Positions 1 through 6,893 of a stretch of DNA of 10,524 nt are shown here, in pieces; positions within the stretch are counted from its first letter, which is position 1; the number at the start of each line of letters is the position of its first letter. Source of the stretch: Ruminococcus sp. GTDB lineage: Bacteria > Bacillota_A > Clostridia > Oscillospirales > Ruminococcaceae. The stretch is taken from positions 1 through 10,524 of the forward strand of contig JAFOMV010000068.1 of assembly GCA_017418765.1 (NCBI GenBank). The letters are read 5' to 3'. Position numbers and translations under genes: made by a program. The notes beneath the pieces were generated by a model. That model ran no database searches. It was not told where the DNA came from and was given only the letters and a program-made list of their open reading frames with translations.

Positions 1-10
1 ATTACGAATT

Positions 11-40
11 AAAAAAGTCCTGCCCAACAGGACAAGACTT
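11..40 (-). terminator. Intrinsic terminator of the T-box leader
   Basis: On the minus strand an 11-bp stem AAGTCTTGTCC / GGGCAGGACTT (40-30 with 25-15, two G-T pairs) closes a TGTT loop and runs straight into T residues. The 5' arm overlaps sequence expected in the antiterminator, since TTGTC (35-31) can also pair with GACAA (67-63) just before the T-box core. That competition is the usual T-box switch. Confidence 0.85.
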
Positions 41-254
41 CAACTTGCTTTTATACCACCCATTGTCAGGAGAGCCGACACTCTCTTGTCTTTAACGCAG
101 ACCTACGTCAGAGCCTACAATATCACATATCAGTGACACTTCCGTTCTGCCCCTCGTGAGTGAACTTTGGAATGCTGCGTAACGGAGCGCTCACACCTTT
201 CCGCTCCTCTCTGCTGATACGCTGACATACCTACTCTCTCAGTCATAGGGTTAT
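11..254 (-). ncRNA. T-box riboswitch leader, probably tRNA-Phe responsive
   Basis: Read on the minus strand this is a T-box leader, which senses uncharged tRNA and controls terminator read-through. Seen: a basal CCCT/AGGG pairing (about 250-247 with the strand near 150), a GAGAG-AGTA stretch at 240-232, a distal stem GGAGCG/CGCTCC (207-202, 189-184) whose loop carries the GGTG motif (197-194), and a specifier side reading CCAAAGTTCACTC (170-158). Aligned to the B. subtilis glyQS leader, the specifier is TTC (164-162) followed by A, hence Phe; GTT (Val) in the next register is less likely. The T-box core GGGTGGTA lies at 61-54, and its TGGT pairs with an ACCA acceptor end, as expected for a tRNA with discriminator A such as tRNA-Phe. 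The core then departs from the usual ACCGCG. The controlled gene, perhaps pheS/pheT, lies left of base 1. Confidence 0.8.
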
Positions 255-260
255 AATATT

Positions 261-289
261 ATTATAATAGTGTTTTCGGAAAAAATCAA
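261..289 (-). promoter_or_regulatory. Sigma-A promoter of the T-box leader
   Basis: On the minus strand, TTGATT (289-284) and TATAAT (266-261) are separated by 17 bases. The predicted start near 254 falls just before the basal pairing of T-box stem I, so promoter and RNA fit each other. Confidence 0.85.
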
Positions 290-300
290 GAGTTTTCGCA

Positions 301-406
301 AAAAAAGTGCGAAAAGTTAAATCATCGGTATTTTTCTCTTTCCTTGGGTCTGCCTTTGCATATAATGAGGCGGCTTTAACAGCATACGTGAGCTTTTATT
401 TTTTCA
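301..406. other. Intergenic stretch without recognised feature
   Basis: This lies between the divergent promoters of the T-box leader (minus) and the esterase (plus). I find no reading frame with a ribosome binding site and no convincing hairpin. A TATAAT-like string at 361-366 has no -35 partner at 16-18 bases and is not called. Confidence 0.4.
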
Positions 407-435
407 TTGACTTTATTACAATAATAAGATATAAT
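407..435 (+). promoter_or_regulatory. Sigma-A promoter of the dockerin esterase gene
   Basis: TTGACT (407-412) and TATAAT (430-435) lie 17 bases apart, giving a start near 442 and a leader of about 105 nt before the ATG at 547. The leader shows no strong hairpin. No other promoter of this quality lies ahead of hflX, so hflX may also be read from here. Confidence 0.85.
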
Positions 436-546
436 ATAAGTATACACAAAAATCACAAAGCTTTAGTGCAAAACTTATAAAAACACTGTCTGTTTAAAAT
501 CTTACTATCAGATAATACTTCTGAATGTCCAAAGAGGTGATATCAT

Positions 547-1632
547 ATGGGAAAATATAGGATCGCAGCTTTTGCTGTCGGAGCGGTCATGGCTGCTTCG
601 CTGTCATTTGGTAATGCTCATTGTTTATATGCGGCAGATAAAAGCGGTGTTGCTGCGGATGCTTCACAGTCTGAAAAGACATACAGGATAATGGCAATAG
701 GTGATTCCATTACCGACGGCTACGGAGTGGGCGGCTCATACCGAAAATTCCTGTATCACGGTCTGACCGAGCAGGGGATAAAGACAGATATGGTCGGCTC
801 AAAGGGCGGCGAAGGTATGAAGTATACTGATCCCGCAACAGGCAAAAGCTTTGAATACGATGACGGCAATACAGGCTACAGCGGCTTTACCATACAGGAT
901 TACAGCGGCAGAAGCGGTATCCTTGAAGTGCTGAAGTCTACGGGCTGTCTGGCTGAATCGCCCGATATAGTAATTTTGCAGATAGGCACAAATGACATCA
1001 TCGACAACCACGAACTTGACACCGCAGGCGACAGATTAAAGGGACTTGTCAGCTATATCCTTGACAACATCCCGGATACCTCAGCACTTTTTGTTACCAC
1101 TATCCCCGATGTTGACCCAAACCGCAGGGAAGTGTATGACTGGTTCGGCAATTACCGCCACAGCGCCGACTGGCAGACTCAGTATGATGACACAACAGCT
1201 GAAAAGAATATCCACTCCGCAGTTGAAAAGTATAACAGTGACATAAAGAAACTTACTGCGGGTATGGCTAAGGCTGACAGCAGAGTTCATTTCGCAGACG
1301 TTAACAGTGCAGTCACCAACGTTAAAAAACAGCTTGGTGACGGCGTTCATCCCAATGAAGACGGCTACAAAGCGATGGGAGAGTACTGGACAGGCGTTAT
1401 AAGCAGATATATCAGCGGCGAGTCTGCTGTAACAGTGACTACTCAGAAAAAGAATATCTGCATTGGCGATATGAACGGTGATAAGACTTTGGATGTTTAT
1501 GATATCATATTGCTTCGCAAGGCAGTGCTGAAAAAAGTATACATTCCTGAGGGTGACTTCAACAAGGATGGAGAAGTGAATCTGGCTGACCTTATCTCAA
1601 TGCAGAACTTCCTGCTTGGCAGACATCGATAA
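547..1632 (+). CDS. Secreted SGNH/GDSL esterase with dockerin (CE3-like)
   Basis: Predicted extracellular carbohydrate esterase, probably removing acetyl groups from xylan. Residues 1-30 form a signal peptide with likely cleavage after YAA. The SGNH blocks follow: block I GDSITDG with nucleophile Ser54; a YSGFTI segment at 111-116, resembling the block II region of CE3; GTND at 147-150; and block V DGVHP with Asp265 and His268 completing the triad. A short Thr/Lys linker leads to a C-terminal type I dockerin (about 305-361) with two calcium-loop repeats starting at Asp308 and Asp337. Positions 10-11 of the repeats are Val-Tyr and Leu-Ala, the usual place for cohesin-recognition residues. The dockerin implies docking to a cohesin scaffold on the cell surface. 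The start is fixed by AGAGGTGA at 533-540. The CE3 family and acetylxylan substrate are inferred from motif spacing; other SGNH esterases remain possible. Confidence 0.9.
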   Translation: MGKYRIAAFAVGAVMAASLSFGNAHCLYAADKSGVAADASQSEKTYRIMAIGDSITDGYGVGGSYRKFLYHGLTEQGIKTDMVGSKGGEGMKYTDPATGKSFEYDDGNTGYSGFTIQDYSGRSGILEVLKSTGCLAESPDIVILQIGTNDIIDNHELDTAGDRLKGLVSYILDNIPDTSALFVTTIPDVDPNRREVYDWFGNYRHSADWQTQYDDTTAEKNIHSAVEKYNSDIKKLTAGMAKADSRVHFADVNSAVTNVKKQLGDGVHPNEDGYKAMGEYWTGVISRYISGESAVTVTTQKKNICIGDMNGDKTLDVYDIILLRKAVLKKVYIPEGDFNKDGEVNLADLISMQNFLLGRHR

Positions 1633-1654
1633 CAACTCAAAATATTTTTATACG

Positions 1655-1667
1655 TCCACTCAGTGGA
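1655..1667. repeat. Short palindrome ahead of hflX
   Basis: TCCACT-C-AGTGGA is a perfect 6-bp inverted repeat around one base, five bases before the hflX ribosome binding site. The centre is too tight for a good RNA hairpin and no T run follows, so it is not a terminator. It could be a protein site or chance. Confidence 0.35.
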
Positions 1668-1682
1668 ACATAAGGTGAATTT

Positions 1683-2936
1683 ATGTACGAAAATAAAACA
1701 GAAGAAATACCTGTGAAAGCTGTGCTTGCATGCGTAGATACAGGTGAATTTGACGCTGAGACTTCCATTAAGGAACTGGAAGAACTGGCAGCTACCGCAA
1801 ATGCCGATGTAGTGGGAAGTATCATCCAGAAGCGCCCTTCATACGACCCTGCTACCTGTATGGGTGCAGGCAGACTGGAGGAACTGAGAGAACAGCTTGA
1901 AGCTCTCGATGCGGAACTGGTGATATTTGACCACGAACTCACAGGAGTTCAGGTAAGAAACATCGAACAGCTCCTTGACGTGAGAGTTATCGACAGGACT
2001 ACTCTCATACTCGATATATTCGCTCAGCGTGCAAGAACAAAGGAAGGCAAGCTTCAGGTAGAGCTTGCTCAGCAGAAATACCGCCTCCCCAGACTTACAG
2101 GCATGGGTACGGCACTCTCCCGACTTGGCGGCGGAATCGGCACAAGAGGCCCCGGTGAAACAAAGCTGGAGACTGATAAACGGCATATCCGCAAGAGGAT
2201 ATCATACCTTGAAACAGAACTGGAGGAACTGAAGAAGCACCGTGATTTTTCACGCTCACGCCGCAAAAAGGACGGTGTGCTGTGTGCGGCTATCGTAGGC
2301 TACACAAATGTGGGAAAGTCAACGCTGCTCAACGCTCTTACCGATGCCGGAGTTCTTGCAGAAAACAAGCTGTTTGCCACACTTGATATCACTTCACGCT
2401 CTATTGAGCTCCCCGATGGAAGAAGCGTTATGCTCATTGATACTGTCGGACTTATCCGACGCCTGCCCCATAATCTGGTGGAAGCCTTCAAATCTACTCT
2501 GGAAGAGGCTGCTGCTGCGGATATAATCCTCAACGTGCAGGATCTCACTTCGCCTGAAATAAAAGAACAGGCAGAAGTAACAGCTCATCTTCTCTCCGAG
2601 CTTGGCTGTGAGGGGATACCGCAGATATATGTCATGAACAAGGCGGATGCGGCACCTTTTACAGATACCGTTTTCGAGGACGATAATACCGTTCTTATAA
2701 GCGCAAAGGAAAGAACAGGCTTTGACAAGCTTCTTGATAGTATTGTCAGGAATCTGCCCGAAACAGCAAAAAGAATGAAGCTGCTCATACCATATGACAA
2801 AACCGCTTTTATCGGCAGGATAAGGCAGGAGGGAAAGGTCTTCTCTGAGGAATACTGCCCCGATGGTACTGTGATAGATGCGCTTGTTGATATCAAGCTT
2901 GTCAGAGAGGCAGAAAACTATAGGATTTCGCTGTGA
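1683..2936 (+). CDS. hflX: GTPase HflX, ribosome-associated
   Basis: HflX is a cytoplasmic GTPase of the OBG-HflX group that binds the 50S subunit and splits or rescues stalled ribosomes under stress. The N-terminal HflX domain covers about residues 1-195 and includes the family signature GPGETKLETD (156-165), followed by a charged helical coil (about 180-200). The G domain shows G1 GYTNVGKST (206-214), G3 DTVG (253-256), G4 NKAD (319-322) and G5 SAK (340-342). A C-terminal segment of about 50 residues completes a normal-length protein of 417. AAGGTGA at 1672-1678 sits a short 4 bases from the ATG. It follows the esterase stop by 50 bases with no terminator and no good promoter between, so co-transcription is likely though not functionally meaningful. 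Confidence 0.96.
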   Translation: MYENKTEEIPVKAVLACVDTGEFDAETSIKELEELAATANADVVGSIIQKRPSYDPATCMGAGRLEELREQLEALDAELVIFDHELTGVQVRNIEQLLDVRVIDRTTLILDIFAQRARTKEGKLQVELAQQKYRLPRLTGMGTALSRLGGGIGTRGPGETKLETDKRHIRKRISYLETELEELKKHRDFSRSRRKKDGVLCAAIVGYTNVGKSTLLNALTDAGVLAENKLFATLDITSRSIELPDGRSVMLIDTVGLIRRLPHNLVEAFKSTLEEAAAADIILNVQDLTSPEIKEQAEVTAHLLSELGCEGIPQIYVMNKADAAPFTDTVFEDDNTVLISAKERTGFDKLLDSIVRNLPETAKRMKLLIPYDKTAFIGRIRQEGKVFSEEYCPDGTVIDALVDIKLVREAENYRISL

Positions 2937-2946
2937 TACATCATTT

Positions 2947-2974
2947 AGGCAAAACAGTCAGGTTGCCTTTATTT
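2947..2974 (+). terminator. Intrinsic terminator after hflX
   Basis: AGGCAA (2947-2952) pairs with TTGCCT (2963-2968) across a 10-base loop and is followed by a T-rich TTATTT tract. It starts 10 bases after the hflX stop. The stem is only 6 bp, so efficiency may be moderate. Confidence 0.65.
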
Positions 2975-3053
2975 CCTGAGACAGCGCCGGGTAAAGGCGG
3001 CAGATGCGCTTTGTGCCATTCTAATGTTAATATACTGAAATAATCCCACTGTC

Positions 3054-3082
3054 TTGAAAATAACGGAAATACGTGATATAAT
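3054..3082 (+). promoter_or_regulatory. Sigma-A promoter of the GH5 gene
   Basis: TTGAAA (3054-3059) and TATAAT (3077-3082) are 17 bases apart, giving a start near 3089 and a leader of about 74 nt. The leader holds a small CTGC-AAG-GCAG hairpin (3103-3113) and two direct copies of TTGATC (3118-3123, 3131-3136), 13 bases apart start to start, which could be an operator. Confidence 0.8.
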
Positions 3083-3162
3083 TAGTGCATACTCAATACT
3101 GTCTGCAAGGCAGGCATTGATCTGTACACGTTGATCGATTCCATAACAGAAAGGAAAAAGAT

Positions 3163-5217
3163 ATGACGAAAAGGCTGAAAGCTTTATTTATGGCCGCTGC
3201 TGTTGCTTTGTCACTTACTGCATGCAGCGGTAAGAAGGATACGTCTTCCGGTACATCCTCTCAGCCCGGAACAGCTGAAGCTACAACCGGAACTGAGCTT
3301 ATTGCTGACGAATTACAGGAGGAAATAACAACTGCAGAGGAGGGTGCGCCTGCGCACATCAGCCCTATGGAAAAAGTAACCGCTAATCTTGGTTTTCAGG
3401 TCGATCCCGATACGGTGATAGAACGTGAAAACGGAAAGAACACATTTAAAATGCCTATATCTGATTTTGTCAGAGAAGGCGACAGAATAAAATCATTTAC
3501 GTTCGTTATCTATGGCGAGGACGGGAATATCAATGAATTCAAGGGCGGATTCGGTATATCTGTTCTTGACGGCTGCCCTGCCGCTACAGATAAGGAATGG
3601 GTACAGACCAAGGATCATACCTTCCCTACAGAGGGCAGATACGGTGAGATAACATGGGAGGTCCCCGATGAGATAGCTGATTATGTCAACGTAAACGGTG
3701 AGGTCCTTTTCGGATACTGGTGGGGAGATACTACCAAGATAAGAATAGGCAGCATTATTTGCCAGTATACCCGTACAATAAATGTTCCTGTGGATGGTAC
3801 AGCTATCCAGCCTGTGGGACAGACTGTCGATTTCAATAACAATGATGAGATGTATTATAAAGTGCCTCTTGATTTTCTCCCTGAGGACATGGTGCCTGAG
3901 TCTGTGACCGTTGATCTTTCAGCCGGTGGTGATATAGGCAAGTATCAGGGCAATTTTGAATTGGATTCTCCTTTGGGGAACTATTCAAGCGAAGGATTTT
4001 CAGTCATCACAAAAGACAGCTCGCTTCAGCTTACATGGTTCCTTACGGAAGAAGCAAAGAAATACTATGCTGCCAACAGTACATTCAAGCTTGGCTATTG
4101 GTTCGGTGACAGAACTGATGTGACCATGAATTTTGTTACCGTAAGATACAGCCACAAGGATACACAATCACGGCAGGAACAGATCGGAGATGATGGAATT
4201 ATAATTGATATCGGTTTCAGAAACGCAAACGAGATAGTAGAGGCTATGAATGTCGGCTGGAATCTCGGCAATTCCCTTGACAGCTATAAGACAGGCCTCA
4301 GCGGTACAGCTACCGAGACAGGCTGGGGAAATCCTGCAACTACTCCTGATATGGTAAAATCTGTCAAAAGTGCAGGATTCAATACTATACGCATCCCTGT
4401 AACATGGGGTGAACATCTTGATGGTACTATTATCGATCCAAGCTGGCTCGCAAGAGTGCAGGAAGTAGTAGATTATGCTTATAATGAAGGACTGTTCGTT
4501 ATCCTCGATATGCATCATGATGACTATATATGGCTGACTCCCGATAATGAAGTTTACATCGAGAACAGCGCCAAGCTCAGGGCTATATGGCTCCAGATAG
4601 CAAACAGATTCAAGGATTACGGCGACAGGCTGATATTTGAGGGCTTGAATGAGCCGAGGACCATAGGAAGTGTTACTGAATGGAGAGGCGGTACTACAGA
4701 GGAAAGAGCTGTAGTTAATAACTATGAAGCGGACTTTGTGAAAACTATCAGAAGTTCAGGCGGAAATAATCCTGCAAGAACGCTGATAATCACATCCTAT
4801 GCTGCTTCTGCCGAATCTGTTGCACTTGATGATGTTATCGTTCCTAAAACAGGAAATATAATAGTATCGGTTCACTATTACGCTCCATGGAAATTCTCCG
4901 AGGGCAATGCTGATAAATTTGATGACGAAGGCAGAGCTGAAATTGATGCAAAGTTCATTGAACTCAGAAGCAAATTTATTGACAGAGGCATACCGGTTAT
5001 CATTGATGAATTCGGCTGTGTTGCCAAAGCTGATAATGCCGAGAGAGCTAAGTACTACAAGTATTATATAGCATCTGCAAAATCACAGGGCATAAAATGC
5101 GTGGTCTGGGATAACGGAATAACAACAGGCGACGGCGGTTTTGGTATCTTCACAAGAAGCAGCAACGAATGGAATAAGGCTATTCTTAAAGCTATAATGG
5201 ACGGAGCGGCTTCATAA
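3163..5217 (+). CDS. Lipoprotein GH5 endoglucanase with duplicated N-terminal module
   Basis: Predicted cell-surface endo-beta-1,4-glucanase or xyloglucanase. A lipoprotein signal with lipobox LTAC puts the lipidated Cys at 21, followed by a Ser/Thr/Glu-rich spacer to about residue 65. Two related modules follow, about 85-208 and 225-335. Each opens with an F/Y-K-x-P motif and ends in a GYW-aromatic-GD signature (184-189 and 311-316) with a strand after it; they look like beta-sandwich carbohydrate-binding modules, family unassigned. The catalytic GH5 domain (about 345-682) starts with GWNLGNSLD (Asn367) and includes His451-His452, acid/base Glu497 in NEP, His571-Tyr573, nucleophile Glu616 in DEFG, and Trp649. 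The NLGNSLD opening with TGWGNP and IRIPVTW matches subfamily GH5_4. There is no dockerin, so anchoring is by lipid rather than scaffold, unlike the esterase upstream. The gene has its own promoter and terminator. Confidence 0.94.
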   Translation: MTKRLKALFMAAAVALSLTACSGKKDTSSGTSSQPGTAEATTGTELIADELQEEITTAEEGAPAHISPMEKVTANLGFQVDPDTVIERENGKNTFKMPISDFVREGDRIKSFTFVIYGEDGNINEFKGGFGISVLDGCPAATDKEWVQTKDHTFPTEGRYGEITWEVPDEIADYVNVNGEVLFGYWWGDTTKIRIGSIICQYTRTINVPVDGTAIQPVGQTVDFNNNDEMYYKVPLDFLPEDMVPESVTVDLSAGGDIGKYQGNFELDSPLGNYSSEGFSVITKDSSLQLTWFLTEEAKKYYAANSTFKLGYWFGDRTDVTMNFVTVRYSHKDTQSRQEQIGDDGIIIDIGFRNANEIVEAMNVGWNLGNSLDSYKTGLSGTATETGWGNPATTPDMVKSVKSAGFNTIRIPVTWGEHLDGTIIDPSWLARVQEVVDYAYNEGLFVILDMHHDDYIWLTPDNEVYIENSAKLRAIWLQIANRFKDYGDRLIFEGLNEPRTIGSVTEWRGGTTEERAVVNNYEADFVKTIRSSGGNNPARTLIITSYAASAESVALDDVIVPKTGNIIVSVHYYAPWKFSEGNADKFDDEGRAEIDAKFIELRSKFIDRGIPVIIDEFGCVAKADNAERAKYYKYYIASAKSQGIKCVVWDNGITTGDGGFGIFTRSSNEWNKAILKAIMDGAAS

Positions 5218-5266
5218 ATGCGTGACAGGCACTGACAGCGCCCGCAGATGATACAAATAAAGATTT

Positions 5267-5314
5267 CCCCTGACAGGGTACACTATGCAAGTGTTCTCTG
5301 TCAGGGGGATTTTA
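5267..5314. terminator. Bidirectional terminator between convergent genes
   Basis: CCCCTGACAG (5267-5276) pairs with CTGTCAGGGG (5298-5307), and an inner ACACT/AGTGT helix (5280-5284, 5290-5294) caps it. The plus-strand tail is GATTTTAAT. On the minus strand the stem is followed by AAATCTTTATTT. It can therefore end both the GH5 transcript and the amidohydrolase transcript, and is stronger in the plus direction. Confidence 0.85.
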
Positions 5315-5326
5315 ATATAAGGCTTT

Positions 5327-6139
5327 TTATTTTATATCAAGGAAATTTTTGAAGTTATCAGCAAGGATAAGCTGGTTTTCCTCCGGGGTAAAGCCAAGTT
5401 TAAGAAATCTTTCCAGTTCTTCTTCATGGCTCCACATTGGGAAATCCGAGCCGAAGAAACAGTTTTCTACTCCGTAGGTGCGTACCATGTGGGCTGCTTT
5501 TTCAGGAGTGAGAAAAGCGAGGGAGCTGCTTACATCGAATCTGACATTTTCAAGTCCGGGCAGACATTTTTCAGCATCATCCCATCTCTGGTATCCGCCT
5601 AAATGAGCGGCAAGAAGCTTGAGCTTAGGGAAATTTTTATGTATAGCTGCTATTCTCTGCGGAGCAGAGTAGTCATATCTGTTGTCGCCGCAGTGGATCA
5701 GCAGCGGAAGATCACCCTCTATCATTTCATATATCCTGAAAGCTTCCGGGGAATCTGCGTTGAATTTTTGAAAATCAGGATGAAGCTTGACACCATGCAG
5801 ACCAAGTGATCTTATTTGTTCTATATCAGCTTCAAGGTCCTCTGAGTCGGGATGTGTCGTGCCAAAGCCGTAAAACTCAGGATGATCCTTACATTCTGAG
5901 GAAATGAATTCATTGATGTGGGATGTCTGGTGAGGAGCAGTTGCAGTTGAACATACAAGGTATAGTGAAGTACCTATCTTTTTGCCGCTTTCTATAAGTT
6001 TGCCGCTGATGCCGCAGCTTTCCATAGGTATGTCGTAGAATTTTCCGATATTGACCGTAGCGTTTTCAGCTATCTTCTCAGGGAATATGTGGGCATGGGC
6101 GTCGATTATTTCATACTGTCCGTAGATTTCGCTATCCAT
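5327..6139 (-). CDS. Amidohydrolase-2 family metal-dependent hydrolase
   Basis: Predicted cytoplasmic TIM-barrel hydrolase or decarboxylase of the amidohydrolase superfamily (Amidohydro_2 type). The metal-site residues are in family order: HAH (His15, His17) after strand 1, GVKLHP with Lys118 and His120, LLIHCGD (His149), AAHLGG (His179), and GSDFP (Asp232) near the end, where the catalytic Asp is expected. Length 270 is normal for the family, and there is no signal peptide. Members include gamma-resorcylate-type decarboxylases and lactonases; nothing here fixes the substrate. AGGAGAG at 6151-6145 sets the start at 6139. The gene is monocistronic from a very strong promoter, and its neighbours give no pathway hint. 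Confidence 0.88.
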   Translation of the reverse strand: MDSEIYGQYEIIDAHAHIFPEKIAENATVNIGKFYDIPMESCGISGKLIESGKKIGTSLYLVCSTATAPHQTSHINEFISSECKDHPEFYGFGTTHPDSEDLEADIEQIRSLGLHGVKLHPDFQKFNADSPEAFRIYEMIEGDLPLLIHCGDNRYDYSAPQRIAAIHKNFPKLKLLAAHLGGYQRWDDAEKCLPGLENVRFDVSSSLAFLTPEKAAHMVRTYGVENCFFGSDFPMWSHEEELERFLKLGFTPEENQLILADNFKNFLDIK

Positions 6140-6175
6140 AGTTATCTCTCCTATTATATTATTAAACCAGAATAC

Positions 6176-6204
6176 ATTATATTCCTTTTTTCTGTTTTTG
6201 TCAA
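6176..6204 (-). promoter_or_regulatory. Consensus sigma-A promoter of the amidohydrolase
   Basis: On the minus strand there is a perfect TTGACA (6204-6199), a 17-base spacer and a perfect TATAAT (6181-6176). This full consensus suggests strong transcription unless repressed. Confidence 0.9.
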
Positions 6205-6228
6205 ATCGTGGGAACTTGTGCTAACTTT

Positions 6229-6240
6229 CTGCATATGCAG
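6229..6240. promoter_or_regulatory. 12-bp palindrome between divergent promoters, possible operator
   Basis: CTGCATATGCAG is a perfect palindrome about midway between the minus-strand -35 (6204) and the plus-strand -35 (6269). Its position suits a dimeric regulator acting on both genes. No regulator gene is next to it, so this is inference from symmetry and place. Confidence 0.4.
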
Positions 6241-6268
6241 TGGTGATGATGAAATTTTGGTGAAAATA

Positions 6269-6297
6269 TTGTTTTTTCATAAAGGATAATGTATAAT
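6269..6297 (+). promoter_or_regulatory. Sigma-A promoter of the 150-residue protein gene
   Basis: TTGTTT (6269-6274) and TATAAT (6292-6297) are 17 bases apart, giving a start near 6304 and a leader of about 44 nt. Confidence 0.7.
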
Positions 6298-6347
6298 GTA
6301 GCTGACGGCACAAGCCGTATTCAGACTAAAGACAGGAGGAATAAAGC

Positions 6348-6800
6348 ATGAATAACAATATGTCCAATGAGGAAATGCTCAGAAGGATGTTCGAGGAAAT
6401 TAAAAAGCTGAGCAGCATAAGGCTTTCTGATGACATACCCGGTATGGATAATGACACATCGTCAGGCAGGACAGCGGAGGATATATGCGATGCTGTGGAA
6501 AAAATAGGCATGGAAAAAATGCGTAATACCGCTAAATTCGTAAAGGGGCTGAGTGATCCTGCCGAATATGCCGATAAGAGGAAAGCTCCTGCAAAGGACG
6601 AGATAATAGATATTCTTTTCAGAGAGTATTGTTCCGGCAGCGAAAACGCTGAACTGGAAGAAGCCTGTGTGCTGCTGGGTAAGAATTGTACCGATGATGA
6701 GAAAAAACGCATATGCAGTCTCATAAAAAAAGCCTCCGAAGCAGAGGCGCATGCTGCATTCCTTGCAGGCTTTGAAGCAGCAAAGGAACTTTTCAGATAA
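6348..6800 (+). CDS. Small helical protein of unknown function
   Basis: I do not recognise this 150-residue protein. It has no signal peptide or membrane segment and is rich in Glu, Lys, Asp, Ala and Met. Predicted helices cover about 5-22, 42-68, 83-96, 100-111 and 117-149, with a polar break at 24-42 and a Lys/Pro break near 77-83. The last helix, ending in a FLAGFEAAKELF stretch, recalls the C-terminal helix of small clostridial helical DUFs, but this is too weak for a family call. The coding evidence is good: AGGAGGA at 6334-6340, its own promoter, and a strong terminator 8 bases after the stop. An alternative ATG four codons in (6360) lacks a good ribosome binding site. It is divergent from the amidohydrolase and may share an operator with it. 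Confidence 0.8.
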   Translation: MNNNMSNEEMLRRMFEEIKKLSSIRLSDDIPGMDNDTSSGRTAEDICDAVEKIGMEKMRNTAKFVKGLSDPAEYADKRKAPAKDEIIDILFREYCSGSENAELEEACVLLGKNCTDDEKKRICSLIKKASEAEAHAAFLAGFEAAKELFR

Positions 6801-6807
6801 TATATAA

Positions 6808-6841
6808 ATGCGGATGTATTACGTTGCATCCGCATTTTTTC
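6808..6841 (+). terminator. Intrinsic terminator after the 150-residue protein gene
   Basis: A perfect 9-bp stem ATGCGGATG / CATCCGCAT (6808-6816, 6827-6835) with a 10-base loop runs into six T. This is one of the clearest terminators in the window. Confidence 0.92.
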
Positions 6842-6893
6842 ATAGCCGAATGAATATGCTTTTATGGAGAAAACTTTGTGAAAGGATACTGCT

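Noticed and set aside
361..366. TATAAT as an extra promoter upstream of the esterase
   Set aside because: No -35 element at suitable distance, while 407-435 gives a near-consensus promoter.
2985..3035. GC-rich CGCC/GGCG pairing after the hflX terminator
   Set aside because: No T run follows and the pairing is short; no sign of an RNA gene or terminator.
5223..5276. Three copies of TGACAG after the GH5 gene
   Set aside because: Irregular spacing, and the third copy is part of the terminator stem; too short to call a repeat array.
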